A stretch of DNA of 64,000 bases, taken from positions 5,504,510-5,568,509 of the forward strand of contig OX345647.1 in assembly GCA_947044365.1 (NCBI GenBank), read 5' to 3'. This document shows, piece by piece, positions 52,938-64,000 of the stretch. A program made the translations under genes and the position numbers. The notes below the pieces were generated by a model. It was given only the letters and a program-made list of their open reading frames with translations, ran no database searches and was not told where the DNA came from. Positions within the stretch are counted from its first letter, which is position 1. Each line of letters starts with the position of its first letter. The DNA comes from Petrosia ficiformis (lineage: Eukaryota > Porifera > Demospongiae > Haplosclerida > Petrosiidae).

Positions 52938-55900
52938 TTAGTCTTTACAAACTGTGAAGGGACTTCCAGCTAAATGTTCACCATGCCATTTAACAGAAAT
53001 AGTTATTTGCCCGGGCTCCGAGATATCGTAAGAAACATTAAAGGTGTAATCTCCATTGTGTTTCACAGATATAAAATTAGCCGGAACATAAGATCCACAA
53101 ACTCCCACCTCCAGTAAACCTGTGCCACCTGCTTCTCGGCTATCTACAGTGAAATTTCCTAGGTTTTCTAAGCCAAAGACTTTACATTTAGTGGCATCTG
53201 GGACTGGACGTTGACACTTTACTTCAAATGGACTACCATTAACATGTACTTCAGCAAATTTTACATGTATTTCATACAAACCAGCTTGAGGTGCATTATA
53301 CGTGACATTGTAAGGATCAGTGTTGTTAATACGTGTGCACTCGATCTCTGAAACTTCTTCCGGACCATTGATCTGAATGTTTAGAGAACCTTCTCCAGCT
53401 TCCATCACATCGACCTTAAATTCAGTAGGCTCGTTTACGATGGCATGAGACAGTCCAAGACCGCTGCATTTAACTTTTTCTGGATCCGCTGTAGTGACAA
53501 ATATTGGGGATTGGTCAATATCATTTCCATTGCAGGAAATGTTAATAACATTATTCCCAGCTGTAGTGGGCGTATAGTTCACCTTAAATACACCTTCAGA
53601 AATTTCAACGATTTGTACCGGTATGTCTTCATCATCAGGAGACAAGATGGATACCTGTAGATTTCCTTTTCCTGCTTCTTGCACATCAACTTCAAAGTAT
53701 GTTGGTATCTTGGCTAAGATACCTGGGGTGATGCCAGGACCAGAGATTGTGCACCTGTTCAAATCTATTGCTTGTATGTTTCTCGGTTTATTCTCGATAG
53801 GGAATTCATTGTAGTACAGATTTACCTTATATTGGCCTAGAGTATCAACTTGATAATGTACTTCCTGATGGTCATTGTCAATTTTAATCACATGGTAATT
53901 GACTGGGCTTGCTTCTGGTGGAGATATGAATTCAGCTGTAATATGTCCAGGGCCAGCTTGCTTGGTATAGCAATCAATCACATTATCTAAGCCAACGAAA
54001 GCATACTCTAATCCTTCTCCATCCAAAACCACTTTTTCTGGTTGCCCAATAGGAACAAGATAAGGACTATTAGGCACTGCCTCGTCATCAAATTTCACCT
54101 CAACTCCATAATACCCAGGTTCTTCAGGAAGGTACAAGCCTTCAAATACTAATTCTTGTTTGTTATCAAGAGTGAGTATCTCAGCTTGTCCCGAAGGATT
54201 AGTTACCTGGGCAATTATGGGAGCCATTCCAGCTTCTGAAATATCCACTTTGACATCAGCTGGTTTCATTACGCACGTTCCGTTACCTGTAACTCCTGAT
54301 CCACTCACAAATACTTTTGTGATATCTCTAACAGGTACAATAAAAGGATTATTAGTGACTTCTTCACCTCCAAATGTCACATGTAATTCATATTTCCCAG
54401 CTGATGATGGTATGAGACAAAACGTTGTAACATCTTCCACTTCCTCGCCTTCAACAGGAGAGAGTTTATCTGGTGCAGGGCCAAACATTTCTAAGTATAA
54501 TTTTCCATCGCCAGCTTCCATATAGTCAACACTGAATATTGCAGATTCCCCAACCTTCACACCATCAAAAGCAGGACCATACACTCGAACCTTTGATGAA
54601 TCTCCTATTGCCACAACAGGCGATTGTTTAATTGGATTCTCTGAGTAGGTAACGTACAATTGGTATGTTCCAGCAGCCTTTGGCTGGTAGTGCAATTGAT
54701 AAACACCATCTTCTACTTGTGAAACTACAACATCCTCCGCTTCTACCTCATCTCTTTTGTTAACCATTTTTGCCACCAGATTGCCATGTCCCACTTGTGT
54801 ACAATCAACTGACCATTGAAGTTGTTTAGAAATCGGGTAATCATTGTCGTCTACTTCTGTACAGCCAGGACCCTTGATCACAACATTGGTAGGATCTGTA
54901 ATGTTTACAGTAAATGGAGAATTGGGAATTTCTTCATCTGCAAAGATAACATTTATATTATATTTACCAACTTTACGTGGATTATAAACAACTGCAAATG
55001 TTCCATCGTGGTTGTTTGTAATTATTGGTTTGGCAGCTGGTGAATTTCCTCGTCGATTATTAACACCGAATGGCCCATTAATGACCACATCAACAGCACC
55101 TGATCCTCCTTCTGTTGTGTCGATAGTAAAATCCCCTGCATCGCCAACTTTAACTCCATTTTCTGCCAGGCCGGGACCAAAAGCTTTGCATTTAGTCGCA
55201 TCAGTGCCACGTTCAAAGTTAGGTTTAAATGGGCTACCAGGAATGTGTGTATTATTGAATGAGATGTCGATGTTATACTCTCCTGGCTCCACAGGATAAT
55301 ACTGGATGGTCATCGTCCCATCTTCGTGGTCATCGTATTCAACCTTTGGTTGGTTAGGCCCTTGAATATCCACACTGATTCCTCCATCTCCAGCCTTTCT
55401 CAAATCAAGATCAAATTCCACCCATTCTTTCGTTGTGCCTCCTTGCAATCCTGCACCCTCGGCTATCACACGGTTAGGATCTGACTTCCATGTGACCGGC
55501 ACGTAAAAGGGAGAATTTGGAATGTGTTTATCGGCAAACATGATCTCAATGATGTATACACCGGATTCATCGGAATCTGTATGATAACAGAACTTGGTTA
55601 TACGATCTCCATGACCCTCCTCTGTGTATTCAACACCTCCAGCTGGTCCTTGAATACTAACCTGAACGTCACCTTCGCCGGCTTTACTATAATCGACAAA
55701 GAATTCAGCAAGCATGTCAGTTTTAAGTCCAAGCGGATCTATCCCTGGGCCGTGTGCTTTTACTGCCGAAGGGTTTGTTTTTGGTTGAACATAGATCTGG
55801 AAAGGACTATTGGGAACGTGTTCATCCTCATATAATATATTTATAATATATTCTCCAGCAACTGTAGGTGTATATTCACATCGAACACTATCATTTGCTT

Positions 55901-58900
55901 GATCTTTTATGAAAATATTCGTCTCAACTGGTCCAACGCAATTCACAAGCAGACTGCCTTCCCCAGCTTGTTGCATATCGACTGTGAAGTAAGTAGGCTC
56001 GCCAGTTTTGTTTCCATTTTTTAGACCAGGACCTTGGGAGATGACCTTTGATGCATCGTATATATTGAGTTTTATTGGAGTGCCAGGTATTGGGGCTTCC
56101 CCAAATGTTACATTCATTTTCTGTGTACCAACTTCAAGTGGAGTGTAATCAATCTCGAATACTCCATTGCTTACTTGTTTCACTTTTGGACCAGTGTTAG
56201 CAGAATCTATTTCATCAACTTTAGCTGGCATTTGTGCTCGACAAGCTACCACTCCTGGTCCTGCTCCTTGAGCATCTACAATATATTTAAGAGGTTGTTT
56301 GGTTGGTAAGAGTTCACCTTTCATACCCGGTCCAGTGATTTTAACCTTAGAGGAATCGGTCACCGCAACAGGAAAGACACTACCTGGTATAGGTTTACCT
56401 GCAAAGTTGATATCAACTTCATAGCTACCTGATTCAGGAGCTGTGTATGTGTAGTCATAAATGTAAGGAGCAGTTGTAACATTGTGCGTAAGTTCTCCGG
56501 AAGGACCTTTAATTGTCACGCTTACCTCACCTAAACCAGCATCTTTAGTTTTAACTTGAAAGTTTGCTGGTTCATTCACCCTTACTCCACAAGGAGCTAG
56601 TCCAGGTCCCGCTGCTATACACTTGGTTGCATCTGGAGGAGGCTTCACTTGTACACGAAATCGACTTCCAGGGATATGTTCTCCGCCATATTTAATAGTT
56701 ATCACAAGCTCTCCACTCTCTTTAGGTGTGTATGTACATAGAATCACACTCTCGTCTTTTTGTGAAACAATTGGTACTTCTCCATGTGGGCTTCGAACAT
56801 TGATGACAAGTTCCCCACGCCCTGCTCCCTTTGTGTGCACCCTAAACCATGTCTCCTCACCTACTAACAAGGTGTCTTGGATTCCAGGTCCATCTGCAAA
56901 GCATTTGCTGGCATTTGGTTTATCTGGATCAACACGTACCTTGAAAGGACTGTCTTTGATGTGCAAGCTTGCAAAAGTTACCTCAACTATATATTGGCCA
57001 GGAGATGGAGGAATGTAAGTTACATGAAATTTGTCTTCATCTTCATTTATACAATCATAACTAACAGGACCCTTAGGTCCACGAACTGATATTTCAAGTT
57101 CACCTGGCCCTGCTCCGACAGTCTCGACATAAAATTCTGCTATGAGTCCTTCCTTCAGGTTTCCTCCTTCGACACCGGGACCATACGCTCTACAAGCTAA
57201 AGCATTACAAGTGGGTGCTACATTAACAAGAAATGGACTATTTTTAACGGAATTGTTGCCCCATTTTACAATGACTTGGTGAGGTCCATCGATTGTTGGA
57301 ACATAGGAACAAATGTAGGTACCATCCTTCTTATCTTCCACGCGGACATCTAGCTCCTCATCGGGACCTTTGACAATAATTTCAAGATTTCCACACCCAG
57401 AATTTAAAGTATCAACATTAAATATTGCCGGTATACCGATAGCAACACCTTCCTTCTCCACTCCAGGTCCTGATACTATGACATTTGAGGGGGTACATTT
57501 GGGCTTTATGGGAGCTCCTGGTTTTAGCTTGGCTTCTGGAAATTGGGAGATGTACGTCATCATGCTTAATTCATCAACGTGGGGATTGATCATGTCCTCA
57601 GGTCCAAGAACCTATGTAATAAAAAAGAGATATAATTATGATCACACAAGAATCTGTGCGGTAAAAATATAGTATGTAGCTCATGTTATGTAGGACAGCA
57701 TAACAAGTAAAGGGCTGTATCAACACATCCATTATCGTTAGTGTATAGTAACTATAGGCTGGCTAGTGTATATACTAACTTTAATAATGTCTAGTGTAAT
57801 GGGAAAGCAGCTGGTATTTGAAGCCAGGATCACCTGACTTCCAGTCACATGATCTTAACTACTAAACTGGGCAACTTGGGCACATGAGCAAAATTATGTA
57901 GATACTAATTCAAAAATTGAGCTAACTGATGCAACCATTGATATAAATTCAATTATATTCTCTAATCAATAGAAGAATGTGGAGGGGGGAGAGGGCCTGT
58001 ATGTTAATAGTACACATTACTACTGAACTCTCTTATTTAATTACGAGGCCTGTAACCGTGGTGACATCACTGACATGCTATGAAACCATTATTAGTTTGT
58101 TTTCAAATTTGTGTTATGGAATAGTGATCAAGAATGTTGTTTACGTGTCGATCAGATATTTGATATGCCCAAAGTGTGTTATCACTGTATAAACATCACT
58201 CATATTGACCTCAAATAAATGTTTATAACTTTTATTTTCGAATGACTAATAATCTTTTTACCAGTATCATATATAATAATTATTATCCTTCCCGTTCTTT
58301 TTTATGTATATAGTTAGTTATTGAGTTACAGTATAATCATGTATACCCCTTTATGACATTACACTATACATTATATTACATATAAAAGTCATCACATCCT
58401 AACGAGAAAGCTGGAATAGCACAAGTTGCTAATATTAGCCAGCTTCCCCAGCTTTACATCCCTGAGTTACAGTATAATTATGTATACCCCTTATGACATT
58501 ACACTATACATTATATTACATATAAAAGTCATCACATCCTTAATGTGGCTAATGAGAAAGCTGGAATAGCACAAGTTGCTAATATTAGCCAGCTTCCCCG
58601 GCTTCCTTGGCTTCCCCAGCTTTACATCCCTGATGTGGTGACCTCATTTTGAGGATGGAGCTGAGTATACTCATGGGTGAAAAAAAGCCTGCACCTTGGT
58701 GGGGTTTGAACCTACAACCTTCTGATTGCAGGCCAGCACTTTAACCAATAGGCCACTAGTACACACTGTAAATATGAACAGAATTTAGAGTATTATATGG
58801 CAGAACTTACCATAGGGACTCCCAACCAATCTTCTGCAAGTTTCATTGCAAATGTGGCGTTTTCTAGAGCATTTTTTGACTCCATAAAATCAGCTTCCGG

Positions 58901-60479
58901 ACATAGTCCAGGTGCTATTGAGTCAACCAGAGCAGCAATTGCAGTACCATCATTCCAATTGGAAGTGAAATTCTTGATGTCTTTGTCAGGAATTTTATCC
59001 TAGAATGAACAGAAAAATGTATTTAACTCATATACAATCATTACTATGGTGATTACTATGGCAACAGATTACTAAACTCACTTGTACATATCCCAAGAGA
59101 GCTTGTTTTGGTGTGAGTTTGTTTGCAGTTTTTGTAACACCTTCTTCAATCCCAAACCCCACACTGATCTGATAGTGTAGGATAAGCGTCCACACTAGAC
59201 CTAAGATTAGTTTCAGATTCCCCTCAACAATATCACCACTTCCTGTTATGATAAAAATACCTTATGATGGATTAAAGTGTCTCATAAAGTATGGCAGTAT
59301 GTAATTGAGAGACATCTGAAGTATGTATAATAATCTATCAATTGTAATCACTAAATTTAGCGATTTTTGAATGCTCAGATTTAGCATGCATTATATATCA
59401 ATATAATAAAAATGATCATGAATATACTTTAGTGAGAACTATTTTTAGCGATTATTACATTAAGCTGGTCTGATAATATAACTGGTACACTTTGTTGTTG
59501 CTATGCAATAAATCTCTAGATTTATTTCATAGCAACATCAATAATATCTCCCATCTTGAAACACTAGAACTGTATAAGGTTGGTAGGTCTCTCTAATTTA
59601 TGTTTGTGTTTGCATATAAGCCTGAGGTGTATAAACGATATAGCATATACAACTTGGCTTGACAGGTCCCGAATATAAACTTAACTACATCATAAATGGT
59701 TACCATGGTAGCATATGTATGCACCAATTGCTGAGTTATCATAAATGTATATAATTATAGTAAAGTTTGTAATATTAATTGAATATAATTTAACACCTCA
59801 AGGTTTATATACTTTTTGGCTTTGCTGCTCATAAGTTCCAGCTGATACAACACTCAATAAACTGTTCTTCCAAAATATATTATCATCAAAGGTTTGTATA
59901 CCCCATGACAAATGGTGTTTTGTCTGGCATAGTATAATTATTATTATTATAACTCCATATTGTGTAAATAGAAGCGTGTTCATATTCCATCCCTGGAGAC
60001 ATTAAAAATAATTACAACAAATTTGAAATTCTATTTGTGGAATTGTGTTTACCATTTACGATCGGCTACCTGTCAACAATACTTACCTATGTTTACTAAA
60101 CGAATATGTTCTTTCTTTGTTATGAACGTCAGCACCATATCAACATTCTCCATCCTTTGTGCATGTATTCTAGGCTTCTTGTTGTAACGACCGAGTTTCT
60201 TATGAGAGAGTAATTCTAGCAAAACCACAAGGTTTACACCATCACAAAGATCCTCGGCCAAATCTTCAATAACGATATTGTTCAACTTCAACTGCTCATT
60301 GCACCATCTTGTGAAGGTCTTTTTCTGGATGCGCTTCCATTCTGCATTCAAGTCAGTCTTAGAAATGACTTCTTCTAGCTCGCCATATCTGTAATGAAAG
60401 AGAAAGTGTTTGCAAACATACCATAGCAGCCACACCCAAAGATATGAAAGCAGCTGTTATATACAACCTACCTATTCAT
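52938..60479 (-). CDS. FLN: Filamin, shorter paralogue: two CH domains plus about 16 filamin repeats (1777 aa)
   Basis: Exons are 60472-60479 (ATGAATAG only), 60087-60388, 59082-59242, 58811-58999 and one exon of 4674 bp at 52938-57611, all in phase. CH1 has [13 protein letters not shown] and [19 protein letters not shown]2 has [36 protein letters not shown] and [19 protein letters not shown]. Filamin repeats follow back to back with the GPG(L/V), NSPF(K/V)V and YTP landmarks, and the C-terminal repeat ends [18 protein letters not shown]. Intron positions and phases in the CH part match the neighbouring giant filamin exactly, so the two arose by tandem duplication after most introns were lost from the repeat region. 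The length is below the 24-repeat vertebrate form. Likely actin-binding dimer in the cytoskeleton. Confidence 0.94.
57800..57875 (-). mobile_element. Degenerate tRNA-derived SINE remnant
   Basis: On the minus strand, CAGTTTAGTAGTTAAGATCA and CCTGGCTTCAAATACC resemble A- and B-box regions at tRNA spacing. It lies in the intron before the large exon of the shorter filamin. It has no intact acceptor stem. Confidence 0.4.
58200..58640. mobile_element. MITE family A copy with a following tandem duplication
   Basis: ATTGAGTTACAGTATAATCA to CATATAAAAGTCATCACATC matches family A. Starting at about 58320, the block TGAGTTACAGTATAATTATG ... GAGAAAGCTGGAATAGCACA ... CAGCTTCCCC is repeated at about 58463, with the second copy holding an extra GGCTTCCTT. 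Confidence 0.65.
58698..58757 (-). mobile_element. tRNA-derived SINE head (minus strand)
   Basis: The minus strand reads TGGCCTATTGG (A box, 58745-58755) and GGTTCAAACCC (B box, 58702-58712), with a tRNA-like middle CTGGCCTGCAATCAGAAG. No proper acceptor stem pairs, so this is a SINE head, not a tRNA gene. It lies about 50 bp from the splice donor of a filamin CH2 exon. Confidence 0.65.
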
Positions 60480-60918
60480 CCTGGTTGCTAAATATTAGAT
60501 TTGCAATGTTACAATTGGACTTTTGAAATTCCTTTAGAGTCTAAGTTAGTCCAGGAACGAGAAAGACACACCAAGTGATAACAATATTCATAGATAATTA
60601 AAATTAAATTTTAAACTAATTATTATTGATCAATTTTCAAATTATTATTTTGGAGTCTATCACTGCAAAGATTAATTAATCCTTTCTCGTTCTCATTTAT
60701 GCATAAATCAGTTGAACATTTAGAATCTTAAGAATCAAGAGCATTGATATCTGTGAAGCAAGTGATATCACACAATTTATATAGTGATATTTCTAAATTC
60801 TAGTAAATAATTACGAACATAATAAAATCATGAAAAAATGCAATAAATACGTTTTTCAAAAGTAAAATAACTGCACTGTAGGTTTATATATACTATATAC
60901 ATATTATTATATATTGGT
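60480..60918. other. Spacer between auxilin/GAK 3' end and the shorter filamin 5' end
   Basis: AT-rich, about 440 bp. It must hold the promoter of the shorter filamin (right to left) and the 3'UTR end of the auxilin/GAK gene, which is transcribed the same way. GGTTGCTAAATATTAG near 60483 holds a lone X-box-like half site, GTTGCT. No gene is seen. Confidence 0.6.
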
Positions 60919-63900
60919 TCAGAGTTGGTACAGAGATTTGGAGCCACTTTTTTCAAAAAGTTCATAAGCATCATTGAGTTCATCGAAAATAGCTCTTGCT
61001 AGATTTTCGTGTTCACTGCCTTGTATCTGGATTAATAGATAGATAGACAAATAGATATATAAATAGATGAATGGATAGATAGATAGACAAATAGATATGT
61101 AGATGGATGGACAGGTGGATAGATAGAAGGATGAATGGACAGACAGACAGATAGATAGATAGATAGATGAATGGATAGATAGATAGATAAATGACAAATC
61201 TACCTTATCAGGATGAACAGATAGACAGGCTCTTCTGAAGTACTTTCCAACCTAATATAGCAAATGTCAGTCACACTATCATCACATGCTAGTCATGTGA
61301 TACACTTACCGTGTCAGCTTCCACTAACTGATGTATTCCAATTGGTTTCCATCTCGTCTCCTCTTCCCACAGAATGGTGTGTAAAGAACTCAACAACGCA
61401 CGTATATTGTGTTCCTTACCCTCAGCCCAAGCAGCAACCTGGACAAACAAGTTATATAAACCAGTTACATGACTAGTATTATATTCATCACCTTTGCTCT
61501 TTCAGGGTCCACAGACTTTTCAATTTCGTTTTTCTTTTTCATTTCTTTCAAAGGTACAGGACCCTCATCTTCCTTTTTAGTGAATAATCCAGGGTCCAAT
61601 AGCTCATCAAAATGAGATTTAGATATATTTGGTACGGGACCTAAAAATATAATTAATAATAATATAATCTTTTATTTCAGTTTGCTAATAACGCAGTCAA
61701 AATATGATTTTAATTCAGCTGCTATGAAAAATTGCATTTCACATGCATAGTATATGAATTTATAATGAGCTCAGTTTTAACTCAGCACATGATAGTGTAA
61801 CACTAACCATATTTAGATTTAGGTTGCCTGTCTCCCCAAACTTTAGAACTATGACTCGGAGATGGAGAGCGGCTTCCTTGATTATTATACCCTACTTTGA
61901 GTCCCGATGTACCATATTTAGTTTTACTGTCTCCCCAAACTTTAGAACTATGACTCGGAGATGGAGAACGACTTCCTTGATTATTAGACCCTGTTGTGAG
62001 TCCCGATGTACCTCTACCCATAGGTCCTATGTTCCCTTGCATCTGGTACGTTGGTCGACTGGTCATTGTAGGATTATGAGTAGTCTGATTAGATCGGAAA
62101 TCTCCTAATCTACCGAAAGGGTCTGAAGGTTTTGTTGGAGTCGTTGTTTTATCAAATTGAGGAGATGCTTTTGAACTGGCCTGAGACCAGATCTCACTAA
62201 ACGGATCATGTGTTTTAAAACTCACAGAAGGGTTTTCTTTGAAACCAACGTTTCCTGATGATGTGTTAGTATGTGCAAACGAGGCCCAACCAGGATGACC
62301 TGAAGATGAGGGATGCATTCTAGGCCGAGTGGTTTGAGTAGTGGATAAACCTGGTTGAGTGGTTGTAGAGGTTGGTTTTAAGGGTGAGCTACCCATGAGT
62401 TCAAACAAGTCACTACCCGTCGTAGTACCAAATGGATCAAAACCTGTATTACCAGTTTTACTAACTGGTACACTTGATGAGGTTGATACAGGTTTCGAAT
62501 GATCTTCCCTAGAAGCAAAGGGGTCAAATGAAGGTGTGAATGAACTACTTTGAGTGGTTGTTTCAGTTTTTACAAATGAGGTATACCCCTTTTGTTCATG
62601 CGAAGGTACCTCCTCTTCTTCTGTACTGAACTCTAGCAAATTAGCTTCCTCTACTCCAGCAGTAGGGTTACTAAAAAAATCTTCAAACCCGGCACCAGGG
62701 GTCTGGTGAGGAGGCTGTTGAGGAACTTCTTTTTCAGACTGTGATATATACAAATTGAACGGATCAAATTGATTTTCTTCTTTTTCGGTATCTGAGCTAC
62801 TACTCTCACTGGTTGAGTTAGAGCTGCTACTGGATTCATTTTCTATTTTATCTCTGTAAGGAGCATATTGTATTCCTTCACCTGGCGGTGTTCCACCAAT
62901 CAGATTACCCGTAGTTACATCACCTAGATTACTGTCCATTAACTGGCTGTATCCCTGGTCGGGTATAATGGGTGTGGTCTTTGAAGACACTATATGAGCA
63001 CTAGAATTAGAACCTGGTAGAAAAAGAATAATTGTCTCCTACATGTAATTTCGAAAAGGGATGTAAAAATAATTTTGATCAAATGGTTACCTTCAATCAC
63101 CTTCTATTCCATCATTTTGTACAGGAAGTAAATGAAATTTAGTATCCAGGAAGAGCTATTATTAATCTTCTTAGATACCAAATCTTATTGACTTACTGTA
63201 GAAAATGGCGGAATGACAAGTGATTAAATGCAAGCATTTGATCAAAATTTTACAAAGAAAGTGTCCCTTTTCGAATATTTAATCACATACATGTACATGT
63301 ACATGTATTTTAAATCACACACACAAACACTACTTACCTCCAAACAGACTCAAGACTTCCTCTTGTTCTTGAGCTGTTGAGAAACAAGCCAGTGGGTGTG
63401 TCAGTTGATGTGGTAACTGTTGCCAGACAACATCAATTTCTTTTCGTGTTGCTGTATCAACTTGTAAGTCCAACATAACTTTAAAAGGATTGGGAAATTT
63501 TTCAATACGTCGTGCAGCAGATCCATCTAGTTCATTCCTAAGAGAAAGATCAAATAATTAAGATTCATTATAACAAGTAGTATCATGTCTACAATGGCTG
63601 ACACTGGTTGAGAATAACCACTAGTCAGCATGAATTGACCACTACTCAGATGAATTAACCGCCTCTCAGATAATACATATATATATACTGGGTACTGAGA
63701 CAGTATTAAGTATACACATGTACACTGTACTGGGTAAACAGCACTACATACATGTATATATACATGTATATATATACAAGTATAATCATTATTTCATATT
63801 ACAGTTACTGCAATTTCAAAATGATATATATGCAAGAGAAGATTTTTTGTGGGGTAGAAAGCAATCCTGTTGGCCATACAATTGAGAAGATTACCTTTGT

Positions 63901-63977
63901 ATTGTGAAAGTAGAAGTGTTTGGAGGAACAAATCCAGTGTGGAATTGAAACTGTAACATTTTCACTGCCGACATGCC
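60919..63977 (-). CDS. GAK: Auxilin/cyclin-G-associated-kinase-like clathrin uncoating factor, 3' part (5' end outside the window)
   Basis: Exons from the window edge are 63895-63977, 63338-63537, 61808-63013, 61492-61640, 61310-61438, 61204-61251 and 60919-61026, all in phase. The first two encode the end of a PTEN-like C2 domain ([31 protein letters not shown]). The 1.2-kb exon is a disordered Ser/Thr-rich segment with clathrin/AP2-type motifs, FDPF several times, SDPF and HDPF. The C-terminus is the auxilin J domain: [41 protein letters not shown] with the Hsc70-activating HPD, and [20 protein letters not shown]. The protein recruits Hsc70 to strip clathrin from coated vesicles. Whether a GAK-type kinase domain precedes it cannot be told here. 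A short repeat ([19 protein letters not shown] twice) lies at 61808-61990. Confidence 0.93.
61027..61200. repeat. GATA/GACA microsatellite in the last intron of auxilin/GAK
   Basis: (TAGA)n, (GACA)n and GGATGGA runs fill the whole small intron between the HPD exon and the last exon. Confidence 0.85.
63072..63251. mobile_element. MITE family B, fullest copy (about 180 bp)
   Basis: The outer inverted ends AATTTTGATCAAATGG and GCATTTGATCAAAATTTT enclose inner ones, CATTTTGTACAGGAAG and CTGTAGAAAATGGCGG, making a long hairpin. It shares GGTATCCAAGAAG-like centres with 23060-23225 and 26150-26345. Confidence 0.7.
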
Positions 63978-64000
63978 CTGATATAGATAGATAGATATAT

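Noticed and set aside
59698..59711. GTTACCATGGTAGC as an X-box for the filamin gene
   Set aside because: The second half site is mismatched and it lies inside an intron, far from the start.

Overview
The window reads as nuclear DNA of an animal, most likely an early-branching marine invertebrate such as a demosponge. That placement is an inference. Genes are split by short GT-AG introns, AT-rich spacers carry many microsatellites and MITEs, and the gene set (SYK kinase, filamins, receptor guanylate cyclase, axonemal dynein, auxilin/GAK) is metazoan. I rebuilt exons by hand from splice signals and reading phase, so most genes below are longer than any single open frame. LAYOUT: (1) 95-1398 (+) 3' end of a guanylate cyclase. 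(2) 2397-12123 (-) DNAI4/WDR78 axonemal dynein intermediate chain in 19 exons, its introns full of repeats. (3) 13153-17446 (+) an unrecognised single-pass membrane protein with a tyrosine-motif-rich tail. (4) 17605-18105 (-) CFAP276, a ciliary microtubule inner protein. (5) 18186-19619 (+) intronless TRIM-type RING protein. (6) 19718-19789 (+) tRNA-Gly(UCC). (7) 19828-21089 (+) membrane-anchored SDR. (8) 21184-24584 (+) GET3. (9) 24941-31925 (-) SYK-family kinase. (10) 32179-38108 (+) TECR. (11) 38663-50637 and 52938-60479 (-) two tandem filamins of about 3485 and 1777 residues, each with all its filamin repeats in one giant exon. (12) 60919-63977 (-) 3' part of an auxilin/GAK gene that runs off the window. 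HOW THE GENES FIT TOGETHER: three head-to-head pairs share short intervals (DNAI4/membrane protein, CFAP276/TRIM with about 80 bp, SYK/TECR with about 250 bp), suggesting shared promoters. Two genes are axonemal, and DNAI4 has an RFX X-box-like site about 35 bp upstream of its ATG. The most interesting proposal is a signalling pair: a LAT/PAG-like transmembrane phosphotyrosine scaffold lying within about 12 kb of a SYK-family double-SH2 kinase, with no clear relative of the scaffold that I recognise. Mobile DNA is mainly non-autonomous: two hAT-like MITE families with 8-bp target duplications, further foldback families, tRNA-derived SINEs and many tandem arrays.
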